DNA of 64,000 nt from Impatiens glandulifera (lineage: Eukaryota > Streptophyta > Magnoliopsida > Ericales > Balsaminaceae): assembly GCF_907164915.1 (NCBI RefSeq), contig NC_061866.1:24879905-24943904 (forward strand), read 5' to 3'. Position numbers and translations under genes: made by a program. Below are positions 1 to 10,060 of the stretch, one piece after another (the first letter of the stretch is position 1; each line of letters begins with the position of its first letter). The notes beneath the pieces were generated by a model. The model saw nothing but the letters and a program-made list of their open reading frames with translations, made no database searches and was not told the origin of the DNA.

Positions 1-228
1 GAAAAGTCATTTAAACTTTAACAAATATATATATATATATATATTATTAATATTAATATTTCGGGTATTAGGTTTAGGTTTTGCCCATTCCCTGACCCCA
101 AACCCGATCAAGTAATACTTTTCACTTCCCATCCCCGGCCCCGAACCCAATTTAAAATACCTGAACCTGAACCCGACCATCGGGTACCCACGGGTATCGG
201 GTATATAGGTACCAATTATCATCCCTAG
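1..228 (-). mobile_element. possible hAT-type transposon end (truncated by window edge)
   Basis: The segment is rich in GGGTACCCG/CGGGTATCGGGTA-type words and carries an (AT)n run near 26-45. Read on the minus strand it begins TAGGGATGATAATTGG next to position 228, which resembles the TAGGGATGGCAA-type terminal inverted repeats of plant hAT elements. The other end lies outside the window, so neither a partner repeat nor an 8-bp target duplication can be checked. The short open frame through it is low-complexity and not a believable protein. The assignment rests only on the terminal motif and the word composition. Confidence 0.3.
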
Positions 229-480
229 TCAAAATTGATCATATGATAATACAAATTATGATTCACTGCCTTTTTACATGATATTTTGATTTTTTTAAAC
301 AGATTAGAGTCATTTCATTAAAAAACATAAAAGTAAAAGAATAGTTCGAAAGTTAAAATCAAACCTAGACAAGCTCTTATTTTGACAAAGAAACAAACAA
401 CAAACCGGATTACAAACAAAAAAGAGAATTATAACAAACAAAAATTGCCTAAAGCGTTTTGAATCTTATCTTGCTAGTGA
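229..480. other. AT-rich spacer
   Basis: No gene, RNA or repeat is recognisable here. It separates the possible hAT end from the LINE remains. Confidence 0.5.
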
Positions 481-1496
481 TTATTCCATAGGAGATATTC
501 GATTTTTGGCTTAAACTCCAATTTTCTTCATTCTTTTGAATCCTCTCCAAGTATGAATTAGTGCATTGTCGTCTGCAACTACATGTTTCCAGACATTCTC
601 CGATGATATGTGCATTTTACTATAAATTATTATATTTCTTTCCCTCCATACATTATATAGCAGTGCTCCATAGAAGTATTTCAACAAATTTGCGTAGAAG
701 TTGTCTCTCTTCCCTATCATCATTATCATTTATTTAATTTCATTCCATGTTCTTGGGAAGTTAGAGATGTTCATATTCCTTGCAAAAATTGATCAAAGTA
801 TATATACAAATGAACATTCCTCAAATAAATGGTTTATGATTCCTTGTTTCCTTCACAGACTAGACAATTAGCATTAGGTATATTCATGTATTTCTGAATA
901 TTATCTCGCGTCGTCAGTCTCTTCCTTTGATTCATCCAAAGAATGAATTGGTATCAATGGATTATCTCTGTAGACCAGACCACTTTATGTCAGTCGACCA
1001 CTTGTTCCTTGTGTTATAATATTTTCCCATGCCAAATCAGCAACAAACTTTCCATTTCTTTCGATTTCTCAGGATACATTGTCACTTCTTTCATTGAATT
1101 TCAAATTAATAATCAAATTCAGAATTTTGTCTCCTTCTAGATTCGCCTCAAAATTGATTCACATTTTCCTTCATAAGCTTCTCTAACCGAGAATCTTACA
1201 CAGATTCTTCTGATTCATCCTTGAAATTAATCTTTGAGTATTATGGGATTACTTTCTGGCCAAGGATGATGCTAGAATAGTAATCCCCTTCCATTTCCTA
1301 TGATGCACTACATCATTTTGTAAGCATCCTTCCTTGATTTTATGATTTTCTTTAGTAATCATGCTATTTGTTTCTTAATTTCACATGTCTGGATTCTTGA
1401 TTTTCTTTTCATAAATTTCGTATGAACTCATTTTAGCCATAAAGAATCAGCTTTATGCTCTAGTGCCCATAGATGACATGTATAATTAGTGATTTG
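480..1496 (-). pseudogene. LINE (non-LTR retrotransposon) ORF2 3' part, decayed
   Basis: Read on the minus strand, 840-960 translates to a stretch with FILWMNQRKRLTTRDNIQ followed by PNANCLVCEGNKE. This is the layout of the zinc-binding RT-associated domain (zf-RVT) at the end of plant LINE ORF2. Further downstream on the same strand (511-729) come YNVWRERN and a WKHVVADDNALIHTWRGF-like tail, also typical of LINE ORF2 C-termini. Frames shift several times, so it is a pseudogene. The same LINE appears to continue at 3,500-4,135 on the same strand, with the Copia remnant at 1497 lying between the two pieces. Confidence 0.7.
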
Positions 1497-1650
1497 TGTA
1501 AGCCTAATGGCCATTAAGTATTAATATATAATAAGATAAATCATTCATATGGGTTGAGCCATTAATGTTATGTGTATTTTAATTAAAGTTTGTCCTACAA
1601 ACACTTTGATAGATAGTGTTTGTTTTACTATATGAGAAGGTTGACAATTT
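1497..1650 (+). repeat. 5' LTR fragment of a truncated Copia element
   Basis: It starts TGTAAGCCTAATGGCCATTA and matches, with scattered changes, the copy at 3157. The match stops near 1650, where the 3' copy continues with a different sequence, so this LTR is truncated. The matching stretch is about 150 bp. Confidence 0.75.
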
Positions 1651-2267
1651 CTCTACAATAGTAACATTACTAAATAGAAAGTAATGTTACTTCTATTATT
1701 ATTAATGGTTTATTTGAAAAATTAAGGATTTATAATGCTTAAATTTAACAAATATAATTAAGTAGTTTGTTAATCACTAAAGTGGTTTGACCAGAAAATT
1801 TATATTCATTATAAATTATGTTATTGGTTAATAAATGAATAATTCGTTAATCACCAAAGTGATCGAATTAGAAGATTCATAGATATCAAATTAACAATAA
1901 AAGAAAGAATAGCATGTCTCTTCTTCATTTTCAAATAGAAGACCCTTATTAAGATTTATAAAGTTTTAAATCTTTCAATGAATATAATTAATGTGGTTTG
2001 TTAGTCACCAAAGTGGTCTGACCACAAAGTATATATTCATTGTAAATCATGGTATTATTTTAATTTTGATATTTGTATTCGTAGTATGAAGAATTTGTTA
2101 GTCATCAAAGTGATTGAATTAGAAGGTATATGGATATCAAATCAAAATTAAAATCAATTACTCATGTTTAAGTGATGTCAATAATGAAATGACATTAAAG
2201 TTGGTCATGAGTACATTGATGTTCACATATAAAATATTATAGATCCAATCAAGGAACAAAAGACTTT
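1650..2267 (+). repeat. internal Copia sequence with a doubled pair of CACNAAAGTG motifs
   Basis: The stretch holds two roughly 230-bp related units (about 1740-1970 and 1976-2150). Each unit has an alternating pair of motifs: GTTAATCACTAAAGTGGTTT then AATCACCAAAGTGATCGAAT in the first, and the equivalent pair near 2003 and 2100. CAC-CAAA-GTG is a small inverted repeat. There is no coding capacity. It lies between the broken 5' LTR and the RNase H remnant. Confidence 0.5.
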
Positions 2268-2760
2268 ATGCTCATTTATAGAAGGTTCGGTCATCTCGAG
2301 GTGATTGGATACTCGAATTCAGATTTTACCGGATGTGTTGATATGAGAAAATCCACTTTTGTTTATTTGTTCCTTTTTAGTGGAGAAAAAATCTCATGGA
2401 AAAGTGCGAAGCAGTCTTTCATTGTTGCATCCACTATGGAAGCTGAATTTGTGGCATGCTTTGATTCCACACTTAATGGTTTATGGCTATGGAACTTTAT
2501 TTCAGGGCTAGGACTTGTCGACACTATCGCCAAGTATTTGAAAATTTATTGTGATAATTCTGCAGCAGTCTTCTTTTCTAGAAAACAATAAGTATTCCAG
2601 AGGTTCTAAACATATAGAATTAAAGTATCTTGTCGTTAAAGAAGAAGTTTAAAAACAAAGAGTGTTAATCGAACATATAAGAACCAAATTAATGATGGTC
2701 AATACTTTGACAAAAGAATTGAACCCCAAGGCATATAATGAATATGTCGAAGTATGTGGA
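2268..2760 (+). pseudogene. Ty1/copia RNase H remnant
   Basis: The 107-codon open stretch has the copia RNase H signature order: GYSNSDFTGCVDMRKST, then EKISWKSAKQ, then STMEAEFVACF, then IYCDNSAAV. In full elements this is the C-terminus of the gag-pol polyprotein and degrades the RNA strand of the RNA-DNA hybrid. Past the stop at 2591, broken frames continue with VLTKELNPKAYNEYVEV-like sequence to about 2,760. Gag, protease, integrase and RT are absent, so this is a deletion derivative. Confidence 0.85.
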
Positions 2761-3143
2761 TTATGAGATACCACTTATGATGTAGTATATGTTCAATTAT
2801 GATAAGTTTAACACTCTTAGCTCGTGATTTTGTTGTTTCTGATATAAATGTCATAAATCTCGTTACTTATGTTTGTACATATACATAATGAATTATGTGA
2901 ATTAAACAAGATTCATTGTCTTTGACAAAGACATTATTCTTGGACCTTATGTATACCTTCATGAACGGTCTGATTATGTGAAGAACTGATATATTATACA
3001 TAGAAGGGACTATGTCGATAAACTAGCATAAAACAACTATGATTTATATTAGTTTTTTTGCTTAATTATGACATTATGATGTTACCATATGATCATTAAT
3101 TTATGTTATATTATCTGCATTTTGGTTATATTAATTACTTGTG

Positions 3144-3464
3144 ATCAGTGGGAGAATGTAAGCCTAAAGCCATTAAGTATTAATATATAATAAGATAAAT
3201 CATTCATATGGGTTGGGCCATTAATGTTATGAGCATTTTAATTAAAGTATGGCCCACAAACACTTTGATGGATAGTGTTTGTTTTACTATATAAGAAGGT
3301 TGGCCTTTTCTCTACGATTAAGGGTGATTAAGGGTTTCCTTCTCTCCATCAAGAAAGGACGGTAAGCAAAAAAGTACCATTGAAGCTTCTGGTAAAGAGA
3401 AAAGTTGAGAAGTTCAACCTTCGGACAGCAACTTAAAGATCTGCAAAGCTTTGAGTCCAGGTAT
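3144..3464 (+). repeat. polypurine tract and 3' LTR of the truncated Copia element
   Basis: A Copia-like polypurine tract, CAGTGGGAGAA, sits directly before TGTAAGCCTAAAGCCATTA, the LTR start at 3157. The LTR repeats the 1497 copy and continues past its truncation point. The right end is uncertain. I place it near 3464, before LINE-like sequence resumes. No target duplication could be assigned. Confidence 0.65.
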
Positions 3465-3499
3465 GTATTATTACTTAATGATCGGTGAAATCATAATAC

Positions 3500-4135
3500 A
3501 GTTCGAAAATCCTTGACTATAATGTTTACAAACTTAAGTTTCATGTTTTCTAACAATTTGTTTCATTCAACATAGTTCTTTATTCCTAGACCTCCTTCTT
3601 CTTTGGGAGTACAAACATTCTCGCATCTGATGTTCCCCTATTTTCCTTGTGTATCTTATATATTGCCTCTCATGATTCTGTCTATTTAAGCCATAAATGT
3701 TTTTGGGATGACTATTTGTTGCGCTCAGTAGCCAATTATTCACATTATAAATATTTTCATGAGTTCTATTTTTACTGCATAAAATAGTTTCTTAGTTGCC
3801 TTCCTAAGACATAGTTTTTAACCTTTTTAATTAGTGGTCTAAAATATGAGCATTGAAGTTGTTTAGATGATAGAGGAACTCCGAGATATTTCACTAGTAG
3901 GGAACCTTCTTTTATTCCCATGATGTTGAAGATGCTTTCTTTCAGTTCTCCTTCACCCCTCTATAGAAAGCTTGTTTTTATATTTATTGATGTGTAAACC
4001 TATAATACTTGAAAAAATTGTTAGTACTTCTTTGATTGTATTAACAGATTCAACATCCACATTAGCCACTAAAAATAGATCATCAATGAACCATATATGA
4101 GTCAGAAAATTATTGTATCAAAATTAACGATTAAT
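3500..4135 (-). pseudogene. LINE ORF2 reverse-transcriptase fragment
   Basis: On the minus strand 4,040-4,110 translates to THIWFIDDLFLVANVD, the FADD/YADD catalytic box region of plant LINE reverse transcriptases. Further on come a GLHIN-like motif and then KEEGGLGIKNYVE near 3,590, the usual KEGGLGIK block. Stops and frame changes show it is dead. Orientation and order agree with the piece at 480-1496. Confidence 0.75.
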
Positions 4136-4163
4136 TTATTCAATCAGTTTATGTTAAAACCTA

Positions 4164-4175
4164 GCTCTGATACCA
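4164..4175 (-). promoter_or_regulatory. primer-binding site of a minus-strand Copia LTR
   Basis: Minus-strand TGGTATCAGAGC, the initiator-tRNA-Met primer-binding site usual in Copia elements. It lies one base from the LTR that begins at 4177. Confidence 0.7.
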
Positions 4176-4176
4176 T

Positions 4177-4910
4177 TGTTAACATTCATTAGATGTATGT
4201 TGCGGAAAATAAGATCATATCTTAACATCTATTCAGGATGTTCATACATTTAGCGATTAAAAGCATTATCGAAAAGGTGATACCTTTGATGCGTAAATTC
4301 GGTATATCTTGTAGTATAAATGATGAGAGCCCCACGTGTTGTTCCTCTAGTTAGTCCACACGAGCTCGTCAAGATTCAGTTGACTTCGACTGCTAGGACG
4401 AAAGAATAACAGAAGCAATCTAATTGCTTATAGGAAAAATGAGTTTTTCAATCACCTTTGCACCATCTCCCAGATCCCTATTTTAAGCTGTTAAATTAGA
4501 GAGTCAGGGCAAAAGAAAACCAAAAGACCATCTTTTGGCATTCCTCCGTTTTGCAATTAATATTTATGATAAACGTTTTATTTTCTACATAAAATCTATT
4601 TCAAATCATTGTATTCATAATTAATTTGATATATCACGTTTCCATAATCAATTTACCATGGTTAATTATTTTATTTCATAAATAAAATATTATTTCTAAT
4701 TATTAATAATATCTGATATATTATTAATAATTAGATTTCATTCTCATTAATCTATTATTCCAACTCTAAGTGTGTGACCTCATAGGACCCAATTATAATA
4801 GATATGGGTTTAACCCCATTAATCGTAGTTGGCTTCTAGCAAATCACTGCGATTCCTAACATAATCGGATTAAATTATCACTGTTAATTGTCCTATCCAG
4901 ATTTAGTCAT
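4177..4910 (-). repeat. minus-strand LTR, interrupted at 4911
   Basis: The block begins TGTTAACATTC on the plus strand, next to the reverse-complement PBS, so it is the 5' LTR of a minus-strand element. Its content is AT-rich. The block near 4,770-4,860 (a tGTGACCTCATAGGACCC-like stretch) resembles common Copia LTR sequence. The non-coding element at 4911 lies inside it. The missing end appears to be 8533-8564, which ends TTTCCTTCA, that is TGAAGGAAA on the minus strand. Most of the internal region is gone. Confidence 0.5.
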
Positions 4911-5782
4911 TGTTAGAAATCTTGTCTTGAAAAATAACAGAAAAAAAATATATATATATACATACGATGTTACAAATAAATAAAAATAAAATAAGATATA
5001 CGAAGAACAATATCACCGTATTTGATGGTTGATTCGAGGCATGTGTTAAACACATTTCCCTTAAAACAGTTCCACCGTCTCCCCGTGTGCTAGAGCTTAT
5101 CACAGATGGCTGTCTCCCAGGGTACAACGAATCTAGTAGTGATTCAGCACCGGAATCACTACACAACGAGCTTGATAAAGTACCTGAATTATCACCGGGT
5201 TTCAACGGAAAATATCGAGCGAAGAACTCGAAGAACACTCACAAAACAAGAAGAAGACTTTTGGAATTCTAGAGTAAGAAAGAATGAAAATGATGAAGTG
5301 ATGTGATTTTTAGTCCATCGAATGGTGTGGGATAGAATGCCTATTTAGATTGTTGAAATAATAAACTGTTAATTAAATCATCAATTGATCCAACGGTTGA
5401 CATTGTTTGCCCTTTCATTTGCCTTAATATTTCTTCTTAATGAAGGTAATTGTTTGCCAAAATTAATGAAGACATTTATTTTGCAATACTCACGTTACAT
5501 GGTTTTTTAATCTGTTAATAATAATATTAAATTATCATAACAATTAATAATAATAATAAACTCATGTAAGTCACGCTACAAATTAACAACATTTTGTTAA
5601 TTGGTCATCAAGGCATTTTAAATCAATTAATTTAAATTAATTGATTTAAATTATACATTTGGATCAAATTTCACCCTTTAATTCACGTTTGAATTTCATG
5701 TGAATTTGATTTGATTTTATTACCCATATTCTATTTTCCATTCATTAATGGAATTTATAGAATTAGTTTAAAAATTCCAACA
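4911..5782 (-). repeat. 3' LTR of the non-coding element
   Basis: Runs from TGTTAGAAATCTTGTCTTG to AAAAATTCCAACA. It matches 7653-8527 almost base for base. Differences include one CTCC/CTTC change and one TAA unit in a microsatellite. The small open frames inside it occur in both LTR copies and are not genes. Confidence 0.9.
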
Positions 5783-7652
5783 ATCCCCCACATTAATGGA
5801 AATTGAAAGATTAACCCGGTGAAAGGTTCAACAGTTGAATTCTACATAGGATAGGTAGGTGTAACCCTTTGAACCTTCCCTTGTGAAAGCATATAACTTT
5901 ACTAGCTGATTAGTAGACTCGATGTCCTTGAACTATTCTGCCTTTTGTGTAAACGATTACACACTTTCACATAGAATTCTCCCTAATACATGTCAAGCTC
6001 TCATGGTTGTGTCCATTTTGGCCATGGAACACGCGCCTGGTTATGTGAGAGGGTCTAGAATTGAGCCGTGCAATTCTTTCGAAGCGGCCCCACTTCTCCC
6101 TCACATAGGTGATCTCTTTGCTCACAAAGAATCATTAAAAGCGATATATACTTATCCTCGTCAAAATATTATTGTTTTGTTATAGGATTAATCCTCAACA
6201 ATAACTTTCCAAGTCAGTACAATTAGGTTGTCCCATTGAACCTAGTTCTTGGGATCTCCAGTCTGCATAGGTTGGGTTTTCCTTCATACCAACTTATAGT
6301 AGGCTAATGTCTCAAAAGACTTCAAATTATCTCTCTAATGATTTCAACCTTCATGATTAATGTCATTTAGACAAATCATATGATATATTTATATATATAT
6401 ATATATATATTATAAAAATCATTATGAACACATTAATCTCATAAATTTTTTACACAAGAAAATTATAATGATTTCCACATCAAGACCTGACTCAGGTCTG
6501 ATTTCTACCAAGAAATCATTGACTACTCATTCATCAAATAATTTCTACACAAGAAATTAGAATGATTTCAACATCAATGACTTTAACAAGTCTGATTTCT
6601 ACCAAGAAATTATTGACTACCCATTCATCTCATAATTTCTACACAAGAAATTGAAATAGTTTCAACATCAATGACTTTATCAAGTCTGATTTCTACAAAG
6701 AAATCATTAACAATCTCATTCATCTCATAATTTCTACACAAGAAATTGGAATGGATTTTAACATCAATGACCATAGTCATTTTAACAAATCTGATTTCTA
6801 CAAAAGAAATTATCTCATCAGCTGGATGATGAACACATGACATCTTTTCCTCCACGCATCATTGCGTCTAAACTTTGAACCACTGCGCCAATGCACCCTT
6901 TGAATGTTATATTACTATTTACGACCTTTTGTCTTCTTTTTAGAGAAACTTAATTTTCTCTTCTTTTTTACTTAAACTCTGTCAAACAATGAATATATAC
7001 ACATTTAAAACCATAACTTATTACCATAATAAAATGTAATATATAAAACAATGTATAAATAAAGATATCATCTCTCTTTATTTATTAAATCATCCTACCA
7101 TATTCTTATTAATTATATTGTTTAATTAAAAAGAAGGTATATATTATAATTAATTATTTTAAAACTGAAACCATATGTTTCAATTATAATTAATTTTAAC
7201 ACTATGAATTTTATAAAAATTGAAAGCTAACATATTAGTTATTTTCTTATTTTCATTCATTATTATTAATAATTTTAATAACCAAACAAATCTTTAAATA
7301 AGACTAGAACAAATTAAATTATTGTGTTCTAATTTATTTTCTATATAACATTTGTATAATGAATATACAAATTACTGTTTCTTGAGAAAATTTTCATATC
7401 AAAATATATTAGCTTATAAAACTAAGCTTTAACAGCATAAGAACATATGTGTTAATAATCAAACATATTTATATGCAATAAAGACTTATGTTTATTTGTT
7501 GATTCCTTAAGATGAATCTTTTTCATTTTTTCGAAATGAACATCATCTCTTCCGCAACACCGCGACTCGTATTTCTGAAACATCAAAGACAAAAAATATA
7601 TTCGATGGTGCAAGCTCTTAAATAGCTTAGCACAAAGAGACTGTTTTAAGAT
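5783..7652 (-). other. internal region of the non-coding element
   Basis: The left part (about 5,920-6,300) is GC-richer than the rest and contains an 87-codon plus-strand open stretch with no recognisable domain. Because the element reads on the minus strand, I do not annotate it as a gene. Next come an AT run (6,386-6,410), a tandem hairpin array (6,440-6,815) and very AT-rich sequence to 7,650. Confidence 0.6.
6440..6815. repeat. four-unit tandem array with paired-stem hairpins
   Basis: Four units of about 95 bp each contain two alternating hairpins. One has arms AATTTCT and AGAAATT around ACACA (for example 6540-6558). The other has arms GATTTCT and AGAAATC around ACCA or ACAA (for example 6500-6517). 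A third small inverted repeat is GACTT-TAAC-AAGTC or GACTT-TATC-AAGTC. Stem ends differ in a paired manner (A with T in one class, G with C in the other). Confidence 0.75.
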
Positions 7653-8527
7653 TGTTAGAAATCTTGTCTTGAAAAATAACAGAAAAAAAATATATATATA
7701 TACATACGATGTTACAAATAAATAAAAATAAAATAAGATATACGAAGAACAATATCACCGTATTTGATGGTTGATTCGAGGCATGTGTTAAACACATTTC
7801 CCTTAAAATAGTTCCACCGTCTTCCCGTGTGCTAGAGCTTATCACAGATGGCTGTCTCCCAGGGTACAACGAATCTAGTAGTGATTCAGCACCGGAATCA
7901 CTACACAACGAGCTTGATAAAGTACCTGAATTATCACCGGGTTTCAATGGAAAATATCGAGCGAAGAACTCGAAGAACACTCACAAAACAAGAAGAAGAC
8001 TTTTGGAATTCTAGAGTAAGAAAGAATGAAAATGATGAAGTGATGTGGTTTTTAGTCCATCGAATGGTGTGGGATAGAATGCCTATTTAGATTGTTGAAA
8101 TAATAAACTGTTAATTAAATCATCAATTGATCCAACGGTTGACATTGCTTGCCCTTTCATTTGCCTTAATATTTCTTCTTAATGAAGGTAATTGTTTGCC
8201 AAAATTAATGAAGACATTTATTTTGCAATACTCACGTTACATGGTTTTTTAATCTGTTAATAATAATATTAAATTATCATAACAATTAATAATAATAATA
8301 ATAAACTCATGTAAGTCACGCTACAAATTAACAACATTTTGTTAATTGGTCATCAAGGCATTTTAAATCAATTAATTTAAATTAATTGATTTAAATTATA
8401 CATTTGGATCAAATTTCACCCTTTAATTCACGTTTGAATTTTATGTGAATTTGATTTGATTTTATTACCCATATTCTAATTTCCATTCATTAATGGAATT
8501 TATAGAATTAGTTTAAAAATTCCAACA
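7653..8527 (-). repeat. 5' LTR of the non-coding element
   Basis: Second LTR copy, starting TGTTAGAAATC and ending TTCCAACA, followed by the GTCAT duplication at 8528-8532. High identity to the left LTR suggests a fairly recent insertion. Confidence 0.9.
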
Positions 8528-8554
8528 GTCATTACACATTAAATTAAATGACAT

Positions 8555-9175
8555 ATTTCCTTCATGTGACCCACATACTGTTTTTGCCCCACATTTTGTT
8601 TTTGTTCAACATTCTTTGGGTGCATCTTATTCATGTTTCTTGGCTTTCTTCCATATCTGGTCCACCTTTCAGTTTGGAACTTGAAAAGAGAATCAAGAGT
8701 TTTTACCTTTAGTTTGAAAGTTTCAAGAAATATATGACCCCTGTCCCTAACTAGATTCACATTTTTTTGCTCTACATTTTGTTTCTGCCCACACACTGTT
8801 TCTTCCCAAAATTATATTTCTGCCCCACATTTTGTTTATGTTCAACATTCTGTTTGGGTGCAGCTTATTCATGTTTCTTGACTTTCTTCCATACCACCTT
8901 TCAATTTGGAACTCGAAAAGAAAACCAAGAGTTTCTATCTTTGGTTTGAAAGTTTCAAGAAATATATGATCCCTATCCTTAACTAGATTCACATTTTTTT
9001 TGCTCTACATTTTGTTTTTGCCCGTCATTATGGTTCTGATCAACATACTATTTATGCCCAAAATTATGTTTCTGCCCCACATTTTGTTTATGTTCAATAT
9101 TATGTTTGGGTGTAGATTATTCATGTTTCTTGGTTTTCTTCCATATCTGGTCCACCTTTCAGTTTAAATTGCTCT
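8555..9175. repeat. about 236-bp tandem repeat, roughly 2.6 copies
   Basis: The words GCCCCACATTTTGTTT, CATGTTTCTTGGCTTTCTTCC and CACCTTTCAGTTTGGAACT recur with a period near 236 bp (starts about 8,555, 8,761 and 8,998). The open frames on both strands here are by-products of the repeat. It may belong to the LINE that continues to the right; that is inference. Confidence 0.7.
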
Positions 9176-9199
9176 TAATTGTATAGATCTTGGTTTTGA

Positions 9200-10060
9200 C
9201 GCATTTCGATAACTCTCGCATAGTCTTTACGGACCAACCAACAATTTTTACTTTTTTTTCCTAGAGGAGGTTAAATCTTGCATATAATGGATGTTGAATT
9301 GGATAGTATATTGATGACTCTTCTCTTTGCTGAGGGATATCTAACTTTTCTTAGTTAGGATCAACAGTTTAGAAATCTAGTTCCTCAAACCTCTAGGTTA
9401 GTCATTTCATTGAAATTTACTCGTCATTTACCATTCTACTTTATCTCCTTTCCTGTATTATTTTTCTCAGTTTCTGCATTATTCTGATCTTTCCCACCAA
9501 CCTTCTTTTTCTCTCTTTCTGAGACAACTTCTTTTCCCTTAGGTTTCTTAGAGATTTTCTTACCATTGTTGTCAAATGAATCAAAAAGTTTGACAGTTTC
9601 TGGTTGAATATGATTCCCATTGGAATTCGTGTTTTTTCCATCATAGGAAACCTGTTTATAATTTCCTTAATAGTGCATTCATTATTTAAATTTTGATTTA
9701 AATTTTGATTTCCTAAGCTATCAGCATTTCCTAGGCTATCTGCATTTACTAGTCTATTAACATTTCTTAGGCTATCAACATGTATTCCACTATCATTCCT
9801 ATGACTGTTTGCATTCATCTTATCAGATTAATTAAGAGTGTTAAAATACATATTCAGTGTGTATTCAGCATTTCCTTCATTGATGTTTTCGGTCACAATG
9901 GTAGGATCTCCACACATACCTTTTTGACAGTTTTCCATGATAATCAAGGGAGTTGTTAGTTGTATTCGGATTCTCCTTTGTGGGATCAAGAGGCATGTGT
10001 TGAATTCTCCCCATTGCCCACTTAAGAGGGTTGGCCGAGTTTGTACCAACCATTAGATAA
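9200..10060 (-). pseudogene. possible LINE ORF1 remnant
   Basis: Two minus-strand open stretches (9828-10049 and 9441-9818) contain RPTLLSGQWGEFNTCLLIP and then basic, N/D-rich repeats (MNANSHRNDSGIHVDSLRN). Proline/arginine motifs followed by low-complexity linker are common in plant LINE ORF1 nucleic-acid-binding proteins. Strand and order fit the ORF2 pieces at 480-1496 and 3,500-4,135. No zinc knuckle was found, so confidence is low. Confidence 0.35.

Larger units (their letters stand above)
4906..8532 (-). mobile_element. non-coding LTR retrotransposon (LARD-like), complete with TSD
   Basis: Two near-identical LTRs (4911-5782 and 7653-8527, about 873 bp each) with TG...CA ends flank about 1.87 kb of internal DNA, and a perfect GTCAT duplication borders the whole. 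Minus-strand orientation follows from the purine run complementary to CAATCCCCCAC just inside the left LTR, which reads as the polypurine tract before a 3' LTR. No gag, protease, RT or integrase is recognisable, so it must have moved with proteins from another element. The next bases inside the right LTR do not match the tRNA-Met PBS. Confidence 0.88.

Noticed and set aside
5087..5306. Two short plus-strand open frames, repeated at 7,829-8,090
   Set aside because: They are identical because they lie in the two LTRs of one element. They have no domain and overlap each other in different frames.
5922..6185. 87-codon open frame in the non-coding element
   Set aside because: It is on the strand opposite to the element, with no domain. 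The conserved look may reflect RNA function instead.
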